The translations under genes and the position numbers were made by a program. Below are positions 17,351 to 29,071 of a stretch of 29,950 nt of DNA, in pieces (the first letter of the stretch is position 1; each line of letters opens with the position of its first letter). The DNA is from Byssochlamys sp. IMV 00236. Its lineage: Eukaryota; Ascomycota; Eurotiomycetes; Eurotiales; Thermoascaceae. The notes under the pieces are model-generated. The model did no database searches. It was not told where the DNA came from and was given only the letters and a program-made list of their open reading frames with translations. Location: positions 1 to 29,950 of the forward strand of contig MSJH02000571.1 in assembly GCA_001931875.2 (NCBI GenBank), in the 5' to 3' direction.

Positions 17351-19596
17351 TCAATAAGGCTGAACACAATTTTGAGCTACAAAGCCCTTCTCGTTTGTCA
17401 ATGTGTTTGTTCTATTATCGTACTTGATTCCATAATACCACCCATCGCCTCGGTTAGTATCAACAATGGCTACCCATGTGCCTCTGGTATACTGAAGCTC
17501 TTCAGGGTTATTACTGAACCAGTCGGTTAAAGTAAGCGCCCAGAACAAAATTGAATGGCCATTACTATAAGACGAGCTTGGCGGATAGCCTGCTGCAGTT
17601 GAATAAACAGGCGAAGTGTTTTGTTGAGATGCATAATAGGTATTGGAAGTAACTATAGATGGAGGGTAATGGTAATAGGATGGCTGTTGAGGTTGTTGTT
17701 GCTGCTGTATCATGTATGGCTGTTTAGTTTCCTGTCTTGATGTATTTTCAGGTTGTTTTTTAACCGATCGTCGTCTGACTGCAATTACATCTTCATTTGA
17801 AGAAGAAGAAGAGGCCAGGAGAGGTTCGTTAGTAGCATTTGGATGATTGTTCTTTTGTTCTCCTTTGCTGTCAAATATTCCTAGCTCTTCAAGTAAGCTT
17901 TTATAGGAAAAGTTACAGGAAGCATCCAAATCTGCATTTCGATGTCGTATGGTCGAACGTCGATGATATAATTTTGTAGTTGGCTTTTTTGGTTCCTCAG
18001 TAGCAGCCAGATTTCCCAAGTCAAACATATTGTTACCGATGGCAAGCACAACCTTTGCACGAGGATCAATTTTAATATCACCATTTTCATCTATTGATTT
18101 TGTCTCTGGATGAACTGCTTCAGTTTGTTGTTGTTGTCGTTCTTCTTTTTGAGTCACCTTGATAGAAGACGAGCGTCTGATGATGCTCGGGTTTTTCTGT
18201 TTTGTGAGAGGTGTAGAAAGGGACGGAAGTGGTTTGACTCTATTACGGATGATGGACCGTTTACGTTCTGGCTCTGTAACAGGTTCAGTTGTTATCATCG
18301 TCTGTGTCGGAGCTGTTTCCTCAGTTGGATTTCGAACAGTCAACTCTGGTTTTGTCGTTGGCGGATCTACTGGAGATACAAGTTCATTAGGACAATTAAA
18401 GCTGGCCAGTGTATATTTGTCATAGTTAGTTGAGGGATCATCCAAGTAGTCAACAAACACCTCGGGTTCTGGTATCTTGGCACCGGTTCCTTTTTCTTTA
18501 ATGAACGTTTGAATGTCGCCATCTGGGTCATAATTATCTAATGCTTTCCAGAACCTTTCGTATGACTTGTCTTTATTAGTAAAGATCCAAACAAGCAATA
18601 AATGACACATACCTCCATATCTTGACTTGATGCCGTCGAAAGCACATTGATGTACATTGCGAAACTATGATGAAGGAAATCGAGTCTCTTCTTTTCCATT
18701 CCTTGATACGTCTTTTCGCAAATCTAAGTAAGCTTCAACTTTTTTAAAGCTCAAAAACTTACATCACATGCAATTTTCCAGGCCTTGTTCCACTGCTCTG
18801 TTGCATCGGCTAATTTGTTGCAAGCATTCTTATATTCTTGCTCTACGATAGAGAATAATAAATAAAGACATAAATCAAATAGTAATGCTTTACCTTGAAT
18901 CTTTATTTCATGTTGTGTTCTGTCAATCTTTTGCTTGATCCTGTCTGCTTCACGTCCTGCCGCATTTGGTAATTGTGCCTGAAGTGTATATAATTTTGCG
19001 CAATCTGATTCATATTTTTCCTTGACTTTAGAAAGATATGCCTCACTGGATGTCTTGAGTCTGTGAGCCTTTTCGGCATTAGCATGTACTAATTTTCGTT
19101 TATCTTTTTGCTCCAATATAAAATTATCCAAGTCCACTTCCAGTCTGGCTTTAATTTTTTGTGCCAAGTTCAAGTGTGCTTGAGCAGTCCATTCCATTTC
19201 TTTATGTGCTGAAGATAAAAGAGCGTAGAGTGTTCTATGAATTAAAATCAGCTAGATTTCCCCTTTGCTAATTTATTTAGTATTACCCAGTCTCTTCACG
19301 GCCTATAGAAGCTTTTGTATGCTTCATCAATTTACGTCCAAATTCTTCATGAAGTGATGCTCTAATATACGATTTGGTTATTACTTTTGAGAGTATTTTA
19401 TATAAATGTATTTACCTGATATTATAAAATGATTTTACTTCATCAAATGTCTTTTTAGTGCTATTCATTTTAGCAGTCAATACATGAAATCCTTCATCTT
19501 TCATTCCCTAAAGAAGTATATATTCATCACTGTTTTTTAATAGAAAATGAAAATAAAAGATACCCAAAAGTTATTAGCAAAGATCAGTTCAGTCAT
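17351..19596 (-). CDS. F-BAR and SH3 domain protein (Cdc15/Imp2/Hof1-like)
   Basis: Seven exons: 19596-19564, 19507-19416, 19361-19287, 19234-18894, 18842-18763, 18723-18613 and 18565-17351, giving 648 aa. The first about 265 residues form an F-BAR coiled-coil module, starting FANNFW, with RASLHEEFGRKLMKHTKAS, EMEWTAQAHLNLAQ and the closing WKALDNYDPDGDIQTFI. A long disordered middle contains Pro, Ser and Arg-rich patches and poly-Gln. The last about 65 residues form an SH3 domain (DWFSNNPEELQYTRGTWVAIVD, DGWYYGIKYD, GFVAQNCVQ). Known proteins of this plan bend and bind the plasma membrane at septa and recruit actin and formin partners for cytokinesis. RRSSS-like and RRRS motifs suggest phosphoregulation, as in Cdc15. 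The intron at 18893-18843 is 51 nt and in frame, so retention would insert residues. Confidence 0.88.
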
Positions 19597-20283
19597 TTTG
19601 ATATTTTATAATGAAAAGAAAAAGAAAAAAAAGGGAAAAACATGTCCTTTTCTATCCTATTCAGTTTAAAGCATAATTCATTTCAAAAAGAAAGCAATAC
19701 CCAAAAAAGGAAATTTATTAATAAACAATAGTCAATGTGGAATATCGCTGTCTTGTGCTTTCTAGAGAGTGATGCGTGATGTAATAGCTTACAAAGTCCT
19801 GATCATGGATTATTATATTTCTTATATCTCTGCTTGCAGAAATGATCGCTACCTTTTTAATCGATTTACGTATTACCTGTGTTCACACAATTGTCAAGAG
19901 GTACTTGTGGAATCACTATATATAGGCACTTGGGGATCATCACCTTTTTCTCGGAATTGAACCACTTTCTTTCAACAGTTTTACAGTAATCTTATGATGG
20001 CTACTATGAATCAACCGCCAAGATCACTTCACGTATAATGATGATGATGATATTTCATAAATTTATATACTAAATCAAAAATATTGATAAGCAACCAAGA
20101 TCACGCTCTACGACGTGTTTTTTATTTATTTATTCGAACAAAATGAATAAAGAAAGGGATTTATAGACATTAAAAGCAACCTGAAAGAGTATAAACTCCC
20201 CTTTCATTTCGTCTCTATAAAAATATATATATAAAGCGTCCCTCAGCGCGCCTTTTCAAAATTAAAAATCTTTTTTTCTTTTA
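19597..20283. other. Divergent promoter region between the F-BAR gene and SMC4
   Basis: About 690 nt separates the two start codons. It contains an ATG/GAT triplet repeat (20039-20049), and near SMC4 a TATA-like TATATATATAAA followed by a short GC-rich AGCGCGCC (20246-20253). The frame at 19769-19960 has no motif. No RNA gene was recognised. Confidence 0.5.
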
Positions 20284-23200
20284 ATGGATAAACCATCGCC
20301 AAACAAGAAAATCAAGATTTCACCTGAATCAGATGCATCAGAGACATCTACCAATACTACATTAACAGCAGTAGAAGCGTCTGTCGAACAAAGATCACCT
20401 TCAACAACACCTTCTGTTAAGAATGATGTCAAAAGGGTTGCTTTTATGGAAACAAATAAGGAACAGTCAGTTCCTTCAAAGAAAGAACCTAGACTTGCAA
20501 TGAAAAAGATGGTCTTGAATGACTTCAAGTCATATGCTGGTAGACAGGTCATTGGTCCCTTTCATAAAGTAAGATTCATAAATTGTATTTATGTAAAAAC
20601 TCATTATTTTATCATATATAGTCCTTTAGTGCCAGTAACGAGAAAAAAAAGAGTGTAAACAAAAGGTCATTAACCCACTTTTTTGATAGTTGTTGGTCCA
20701 AACGGATCCGGCAAAAGTAATGTGATTGATGCTCTCTTGTTTGTCTTTGGTTATCGAGCCAACAAGATGCGTCAAGGAAAACTCTCTGAACTCATTCACA
20801 ATTCAGCAAAATATCCCAACTGTCAAACCTGTTCAGTCGAGATCCATTTCCACGAAATTATCGATGGCGATGATCCAAACGACTACACAGTTGTACCCAA
20901 CTCTGAACTTGTGATTGCTCGACAAGCCAGCCGTAATAACTCGAGCAAGTACTTTATCAATAACAAGAGCAGTAACTTTACTGAGGTGACCACACTCTTG
21001 AAAACACGCGGCATCGATTTGGACCATAAGCGATTTTTGATTCTTCAGGGTGAAGTTGAATCGATTGCCTTGATGAAACCAAAGGCTAAAGACAACAACG
21101 ATGATGGACTGCTCGAGTATTTGGAAGATATAATCGGTACCTCCAAATATAAGGCACCCATTGAAGAAGCCAGTGTTCGTTTAGAGGCTTTGAATGAAGT
21201 ACGTGGTGAAAAAGTGGGAAGAGTCAAGTACGTCAGTCGAGAATTAGCCGGTATGGAAGAAAAAAAGGCAGAAGCAGAGAATTATTTGGAGAATGAAAAT
21301 GAACTGGCGCAGCGTAGAAATGAACTGTATCAAATCTATTTGTATGAGACAAAACAAAATATTGATGTGGCAAACCAAGCGATTGAGGAATTGAATGCAA
21401 AATTACTTGAAGAATCACAAAAGTATGCAGATATCGAAAAGGAGAAATCAGTCTTGAATGAAGCCTATCAAACTGCGTCCAAGGAATATAACGAGATTGA
21501 AAAGGAAAGCGAAACATATATAAAACAACAAGCAAAGTTAGAAAAAGAAGAGGTTCAGCTGCGTGAAAGAAAGGAACACTTGATTAAAAGACAAGAGAAG
21601 GGTACAGAGACCTTGGAAAATGATAAAGCGGCTCGATCGGAAGCACAGGAAGCGATCAAGAGAAACACTGAAGAACTCACAACACACAAAGAAGAGATAG
21701 CAGAACTTGAAAAGCAACTCAAAGCAGAAGAAGCCAAACTCGAAGAAATCAGTAATGAGCTCAAGGGAAAGACAGATGGGTACTTGACACAGATCGAGCA
21801 GCACCAAAAAGAACTTGCTCCTTGGACAGAAAAGATTAATGAAAAGCAAAAGATGATTGATATCAAAAAATCAGAAATTGAGATTCTTACTGAACGCATG
21901 AATTCTGGTAAAAAGGCAGTAGAGGAATCCGAAGAACAGATGGAAAAGTTTCAAAAAATGGTCAAGGATAAGCAAAGGGAATTAAAAACGCTTCCTGATA
22001 AAATTAAAGAACTCAAGACGACACTAGAAGAAATGGAAAGTTATCTTTCTGAACTAACAACAAGTGAAGCTGAAAAACGTGCACAGCTCAGCAATGCTCG
22101 TCAAAAGGCAGAAGACGCTCGACTCTCTCTACAGCACTCACAAAACCGAGGTAAAGTGCTCAGCAGTATCCTCCGTTTGCGTGATTCAGGTCGTGTGGAT
22201 GGCATCTATGATCGTTTGGGAAGTTTAGGTGTCATTGATGATAAATATGACGTGGCCATTTCGACTGCTTGTCCTGCATTGGATAACATCGTGGTTGAAA
22301 CAGTCGAAGCCGCTCAAGCTTGTATTCAATATTTAAGAAAGAACAATTTGGGCCGAGCAGTATTCACAGTCTTGAATCAACTTCGACCTCCACGAAAAGA
22401 CAAGATGAAAACACCTGAGCATGCACCTCGCTTATTTGACTTGATAGAACCCAAAGACGAAAAGTTCATTCCTGCATTCTATAGTGTGCTTCAAGATACC
22501 CTCGTTGCTCAAGATTTGAAGCAAGCAAACCGTATCGCTTATGGAGAGAAACGCTGGAGAGTCGTCACTCTGGATGGAAAACTTATTGAAATGTCTGGTG
22601 CTATGTCTGGTGGTGGTAACAAGCAGTTAAAAGGTGCCATGAGCTCAACCTTTAGAGAGGAGGGTGTTAGTGCAGAGACAGTAGCAGACCTTGAAAAAGA
22701 ACGTGATGAACTTGAGAAAAAATGCAAGGACACTTCAGAAGAAAAAAGGGCGACCGAGTTGGCGTTAAAAAGAAAGAAGGAACAATTGCCTCGTTTAGAG
22801 ATGTCAGGCGAGAAGCTACAAATGGACCTCAAAAGTTTGGAAGCGCAGCTTGAAGAAGAAAAGAGTCGTATGATTGAATTAAAGTAATCCGGTTTTTCTA
22901 TTGCTTTTTCTTTTAGGTACTTACTATTTTATAGGAAGCAGGTAGAGCCTAGTCCAGCTGATTTGGAACGACAAGAAGAGATTGAAAATCAGATTGAAGA
23001 GTTGGTTGCAGAGATAGATCAACTAAAGGAAAAGACAAAAGTCATTGAACAGACGATTGCTTCCTTGCATGAGCAAATTATGAACGCAGGCGGCAACGAG
23101 CTGCGACAACAAAAGACATGTGTGAATAATATCCGCAAGAAGATCGATAGCCTAAATACTCAGATTACAAAGAACATGGTTGCAAAGTCAAAAGCTGAAA

Positions 23201-24530
23201 AAGATGTAATAAAATTGGAAGCGTCGATCAGAAAGATAGAAAAAGAGGCTGAACAGTTTGAAACAAAGCTAAAGGAGCTGGAAGAGGAAGCGGATGAACT
23301 TTCACAGCAGATGCACAGTGTAACTGAGGATGTGAATCGAACAAAGAAGGTTAGGACTATAGAATTACAAAAGAAGGGTCAACTAACGCTTTTCCTTTAT
23401 TTTCTTAGCTTATGGAAGAGAAAAAGATAGAAATGGAAGATGTCAGAGTACAATTAGACGAAAAGATTGAGAATATTAACAAACTACGCCAATCTGAAGT
23501 GGACATCAAAAATAAATTAGAAGATTATAAGCGAACTCTAGTGGATAATCAAAAAAAGGCAGCTCACTGGGAAGAGCAACGATCCAAGTTATTCCTTCAG
23601 CGTATCACAGGTGATGAAACGGATGAGCAGTTACAACTACAGATATTCGAAGGAGAAGATCTACAGGAACTAGCCAAATCAAAGCAATCAATCAAGATGG
23701 AAATTGCCGAAATAGAAGCGTTCGTACAAAGCGCCAAGCCCAATCTTTCTGTGTTGGAAGAGTACAGACGTCGTCTTGCAGAGTATGACGAGCGTAAGAA
23801 GGATCTTGATGCGATTACTTCTGAAAGGGACACTGTCAAGAATGAAGTAGACACACTTCGAAAGGCTCGATTAGATGAATTTATGCAAGGATTCAATATC
23901 ATTTCTCAAAAGCTTAAAGAAATGTACCAGGTAAACAATATATATAGTATTGTTCATGAGTCAATTCATATTTACTTTACCTAACAGATGATCACTATGG
24001 GTGGAAATGCCGAGCTTGAACTAGTAGATAGTTTAGATCCATTCTCGGAAGGAATTGTATTTAGTGTAATGCCTCCTAAAAAGAGCTGGAAGAATATCTC
24101 TAATCTTTCAGGTGGTGAAAAGGTAAATAAGATATACACTATGACAAAAGGACAAAGATACCAATTATGTGATTCCCTCTAGACACTTAGCTCTCTTTCC
24201 CTCGTTTTTGCTCTACATCACTTCAAGCCAACACCATTATATGTCATGGATGAGATTGACGCTGCCCTCGATTTTAAGAACGTATCGATTGTCGCTAACT
24301 ACATTGCTGAACGTACCAAGAATGCACAATTTGTGATTATTAGTTTAAGAAACAACATGTTTGAGCTTGCAGATAGACTTGTTGGCATATATAAAACAAG
24401 TAATTGTACAAAGAGTATAGCAATTAACCCCAACATGATTGCCACTTTAACCGCTATACCCACCAACCTTGGACCAACTAAACGTAACCTTAGCATTAAT
24501 CTCCCATCTTCAAAAAATGCAAGTAAATAA
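20284..24530 (+). CDS. SMC4: Condensin subunit SMC4
   Basis: Seven exons: 20284-20568, 20622-20634, 20690-22883, 22935-23349, 23409-23930, 23988-24122 and 24183-24530, giving 1303 aa, typical for SMC4. Exon 2 is a 13-nt microexon that supplies SFSA before IVGPNGSGKS. Walker A is at about residues 102-109, long coiled coils run to about 600 and from 760, and the hinge is at about 600-760 (GRVDGIYDRLGSLGVIDDKY, CPALDNIVVETVEAAQACI). The ABC signature LSGGEK is at about 1183-1188 and Walker B (LYVMDEIDAALD) near 1211. SMC4 pairs with SMC2 in condensin and drives ATP-dependent chromosome compaction. The disordered N-terminus has SP/TP sites, as expected for CDK control. Intron 4 uses a GTTAGG donor. 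Confidence 0.97.
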
Positions 24531-24648
24531 GCATCCATAAGTGATGCTCCCCCTCTTTTTTTACGTGTACATAGAAGCTGATATTGAAGTATGAATTCAA
24601 TAAATAAAAAAGGATATTTATTATAAAGTATGATACAATTATTTTTTC

Positions 24649-26031
24649 TTATGCCCATGTACCAAGCACAGCCATAAGAGCAGCACCCAGGTACATACAA
24701 AGGAAACAAAAGGCCTTTCTAAAGATACTAGATTGACGGAATCCAGCGTTATGATTGATTTCAATGCTCATGAGAGACACATAAGCACTGTAAAGTAAGA
24801 TACCAGCAGAGAGGGAGTCCAAGATAGCCTGTGCGAGAATAGAAGCTCTAGGATCAATGGTTGAGCGGATACCTATACCTATGGCGACACCAATAGGGGT
24901 CATGCAGACAAATAGGATACCCATGATAATAGGTTTACGCCATGTTTGGCAGTTCAAGTCGTTGATTCGAGTACCCAAAGCGATACCTTCAAAGAACTAC
25001 AACAAGGGTAAGAACATTGCTTCTACTTTATATTTATATATTTACCTGATGGAAGATAAGAGCAATGAGTAATGTTGTAAATTCATCATTGTCTGTTGTT
25101 CCAAGAGTAATACCAATAATGATCGAGTGCATGACAATACCAAGTTCAAGGATAAAGGTACCCAGGTTACGGACGGACTGTTCATTTTCAAGGAATCCAG
25201 CGGTATGAACATGGCCATCCTCATGGATCCCAGTATGATCGTGAGCATGGATCTTTTGATCTTCTAATTTCTCATCACCTGCTTTACTTGCAGCGTTCTT
25301 GCGCGCAAGATTATCTAGGTTGGTGAGAGCAGCGAGTTCAAGGAGTTGGAGCGCAAATGAGGCAATTAAACAAAAGACGCCACCGAATGCATGATATGAG
25401 TGCCATCCTGCGCTTAAACAAGGACTATCAAATCGCTCGAGTGCTTCCGGAAGCATGTGGATAAAAGCAGTAGCAATAATGACACCTGTGCCAAAGAATT
25501 TGCCGGCTGTTAGGATCCATTCTCGAGGAGAACCAGGCTGATAGGGACTGACGCGATGAAGGATGATGGGAGCAAAGATGCCTAAGATTTATATATAATA
25601 AGAACAAAGCAAACACTATAAATAAAAATGAACGTACCAACTGCAGATGTAGCCAAAATGATAAATATGGATCCGATTCTCATGGGCATATTGTAGCTTG
25701 AATTAGCCTCGATTTCGCAAGAAGCAGAATGTGAGTGCCCACTTTCTGCTTCTTCTTCTGCGGCATGTACATGAGTATGTGAGTCTTCTTCAGTGTGAAT
25801 GTGAGTTGTGTTCATTATGTCGATGTGTGCACCATCTGTGTGTACATCAGTCGGGTCTGTAACATGTGTGTGTCCGTCGTGATCTAATTTTCAAAAACGT
25901 TATTATATAGTTAGGGTTCATATGAATATACAAGTACCTTCATGAGTTTGTGCATTAGATGTATTGATCAAAATTATAGAAAGGAATAGGAATAGAAAAC
26001 CACATTTGAGCAGAAATAGCTTTGCCGCCAT
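24649..26031 (-). CDS. ZIP-family zinc transporter (Zrt1/Zrt2-like)
   Basis: Four exons: 26031-25938, 25883-25638, 25581-25046 and 24996-24649, giving 407 aa. An N-terminal signal peptide (MAAKLFLLKCGFLFLFLSII) is followed by about 80 residues very rich in His, Asp and Glu (DHDGHTH, HTDGAHID, HIHTEEDSHTHVHAAEE), then eight probable membrane helices. A second His cluster (HAHDHTGIHEDGHVH) sits in the loop between helices 3 and 4. The family core is clear: GIVMHSIIIGITLG in helix 4 and HQFFEGIALG in helix 5, which hold the metal-binding His and Glu. Known fungal members import zinc at the plasma membrane and are induced by zinc shortage. The stop is 118 nt from the SMC4 stop (convergent). Confidence 0.93.
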
Positions 26032-27424
26032 CTTTAAGTTAAAAAGAGAAAGAATAAGGTCAAAGTCAAAACCATGTTTATATATAAACTTTATATAGAG
26101 TCTAGAAAATATTGTAATACCATGAATGGAGTAGTTGTTTCGCTTGATCCAGCCAATGACAGATAAAAATTTCTGATTTAAAGATTCTTTTGTTTCTAAA
26201 TTTTTGACGTATAGATTTTACAATGATTAGAATATTTATAAATCATTGTCATCAGTGAGTGCGTATTAGTAAAGGAAATAATAATGTCAAAAAGACTGTA
26301 TTCTACAACCGGTTGTATTGTTTGTTTATCTGTTTGTATCGAAAGTAAAGCAGGAATCTCTTCAAAAATTTTTGGGTTGAAGTTACACCATGGATTGATC
26401 AAATGTAGAAATTTAACAAAAATTTCCATGGCAACCAGAAAGAATCTTTGGGATAGAAAAAGAGATCTGTCAGAAAAGGTAAAGTATTTAGAAATGAGTG
26501 TAATTGTTGGTAACAGCATTAAAATAAATAAAAAGGGTCAGCACACTCTCTTATTTTTCTACATCTTTCGAATCGTGTTACTGAGTAACAGTAGAACAGC
26601 TTGTGACCTTTTCCGTGGTTTTTTTATATGCCTTTTTTTACATATCCGTTATTCGGAGCAAGAGAGTACGACAGTAACCAGATCAGACTATATATACTAG
26701 CAGTTATTTTTAAATAGTAATAATAATGTCTTATGATCAATGGTTAAAATTGCGTAATTACCAAACTCTATTTTCTTGTTATCCATCTTGGTCTCGGGAT
26801 ATTTTTCGTTTTTCAAACAATATATCGCAATTTATTTATTTTGACATACGGTCGATTTCGTGTGCAACACCGTACTTTCGCCTGATGAAGTGAGAGAAGG
26901 GCATAATTCCTCTGCTTTTCATATTCTGAACATAACCACGTAAAGCTGTTCATATGTTAGTATATTACCTAGATGTATGGCAACCAAAAACAAGGAACAA
27001 TTGGAAACTGAGCTCCTACATAGTTGATTGTATTAACCTTTGAATTGTGTAGGTTTGCTCTTGAAAAATTTACGTCAAAAACATTTTGAGCTCAAAAAAA
27101 GTCTTACAATTAGCTTACATGCATAGTAAATGGCATCATCTATCATTCTTTGCAGTAAAATAGCTTTAAATAGATGTTAAACTGTTCAAAACACGCATCT
27201 TCTTTTAAAGGGCACTTGTGGGATTTTTGGCCAATCAAAGAAAGTCTTTTTCAAAATAGGAAAGTACGTGGTGCCATTTTACATAAAAGACAATTGTTCC
27301 CTCAAAGCTGATGCGAGCAAAAGCCTGTCACGCTTTCTTTTTTTTTTTTGTGTGTTTCAAGCATTGATGAACTTTTCTCAAGCGTTGTGCGTGTATTTGT
27401 TTCTGCCTTTTCATTCTAGTTAGC
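26032..27424. other. Long intergenic region without a supported gene
   Basis: This 1.4-kb AT-rich region separates the start codons of the ZIP and TPR genes, so both promoters must lie within it. A CCAAT-box match (GGCCAATCAAAG) is near 27229-27240. The plus frame 26284-26700 (138 aa) overlaps an antisense frame 26196-26519 and has no recognisable motif. A weak box C/D-like pair near 26882-26931 is not convincing. I can support no gene here. Confidence 0.5.
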
Positions 27425-29071
27425 ATGGGTAAATTCACGCCAAGGAAACCACAAAAGCCAAAAGCATCTTCCAAGAAGAAAGAGCCAGAGACATTTGATG
27501 ACTTTATGGAAGGTACAAACAAGTGTTAAGCTTATACTTTTTCAAAAGTTTAACAAGTAAATTAGAGGCTATTCACTTGGAAGAACAAGGAGAACGTTAC
27601 AGAACGGGAGAACGAGCTGAGAGATACTATGTTAAAGCAGCTGAAATGTATGGAAAGGCTTTCAGCTTAAATGACAAAGATGCCGACTGTGTTTACAACT
27701 GGTATACTACATATAATGTCAAACAAATAGAATCTCATTAATTTTCTTAGGGGACGTGTCCTGTTTCTCCTGGTAGATTTCTTGTCTTCTCACGCCACGC
27801 CTGAAGAGAAATTGACCAAAGTGGATGCATCGATTGAAAAGTTTCGGATCGCTTTAGATCTCGAGCCAAATAAGTCAGACGCACAATTCAACTTGGCTCA
27901 AGCACTCCATCAACGTTCAGAAATTTTGCAAGATACAACGGAGATAGATAATGCGTATAGTGCATCAGCCATGGCGCTGCAAGAAGCCATGACTATCTTT
28001 GATCAATTGTACAGTATTCAAGAAAAAGAATACATGGAACTTCACGCACCCCCTTCTCCTGCCGAGGAAGAACAGGAAGAAGAAAAAGAAGAAACACAAG
28101 AAGAAATAGAAGATAAGGTGCAGGATAAACAGGAATTTACGACTGCAACTAGGGTAGAAGCTACTACAGAGTACTCGCTTATTGAAACACTACTATCCAC
28201 AGCCGAAACAATGTCAACTATGGGATCGATGCTAGCCTCATTCCCAGCATCCATGGATTTATTTAGTCGTGCCAAGGCTAAACTAGCGCTTGCAGAAGAA
28301 TGGTACGAAAAGATGCCCCCAAGCTCTCCAGAAGACCCAGAGGTGGAAAAACAAAAGAAGGCAGCGCGTATACAAATTAATCTGAAGGAAGCCGCAACCT
28401 ATGCTGCCATGGCAGACCGTACGGTGATCGCTTCCAATAGCGTTGACAACAGATTATTTGATAGAGCAATCGAGAGGCTAGACGAAATCATTCAGCAGTA
28501 CGATCCTCGGCATGTGGAGGCCATGTGTGATAAAGGTGATGTGCTGACGTCCTACGGCCAAGCACTTTTAGACATCGCCAACAAGAAACAGGTGCCTCTG
28601 GTGCCAGAAAATAATGGCAAGGAAATTTGGAACCTTTTCTCTGCTGCAACAAAATCATTTCAGTCAGCACTTGCCATTGAATCAAAAAATCTTAGGATCC
28701 TCAACAAGATGGGTGACCTCAGTTTACTTCGAGCTAAATTACCACTCCCTGTCGCAGAGCGAAATCGACTCCAGTTGCTGAAGAATGCAGAATTCTATTA
28801 CAAACATGCAGTTGAAGTCAATAAGGAGGTGCTCACAAGTGGATACATTGGCTGGGCCATGAGTGAATGGGCGTTAGAGGAATGGGCAGATGTCAAGGAG
28901 AAAAAGGAAAATGCGCTCAAGATTATACAAGTGTGGATCAAACGTGGCGGTAGTGGAAGCCTGTTCCGTAGCCTGGCGGAAGACAATGATGTTTGGGATG
29001 AAGAATTCGTGCAATTCATCATTGAACACTTTTTTAATGAAGAAGATAGCGAAGAAGAGGAGAGTGAATAA
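27425..29071 (+). CDS. TPR-repeat protein with acidic tail, apparent one-base frameshift
   Basis: Exons 27425-27512, 27566-27701 and 27752-29071. The first joins give MGKFTPRKPQKPKASSKKKE, a basic lead, then a TPR-like helix pair (AERYYVKAAEMYGKAFSLND ... DCVYNWGRVLFLLVD). At about 27779-27781 the frame breaks: one extra T would continue directly into FLSSHATPEEK and the remaining 430 codons, giving 514 aa. A 33-nt alternative intron (donor at 27719) would also restore frame but loses the well-formed TPR helix. Further TPR units appear at SIEKFRIALDLEPNKSDAQF and CDKGDVLTSYGQALLDIA. A Glu-rich loop is at about residues 180-205, and the C-terminus is EEDSEEEESE. TPRs mediate protein contacts; I do not recognise the specific orthologue. 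Confidence 0.75.

Noticed and set aside
18110..18433. Plus-strand frames opposite the F-BAR gene
   Set aside because: Antisense shadows of a confirmed spliced coding exon.
19769..19960. 63-aa frame between the F-BAR gene and SMC4
   Set aside because: No motif or splice support; lies in the divergent promoter region.
21233..21899. Antisense open frames of about 100 aa within SMC4
   Set aside because: They are shadows of the Glu/Lys-rich coiled coil and carry only low-complexity Ser/Leu/Phe sequence.
26284..26700. 138-aa open frame on the plus strand
   Set aside because: Overlaps an antisense frame, has no recognisable domain, and its composition looks like translated AT-rich noncoding DNA.
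26875..26940. Box C/D snoRNA-like CTGATGA ... CTGA
   Set aside because: First base of box C mismatched, no terminal stem, and no clear D' box or guide region.
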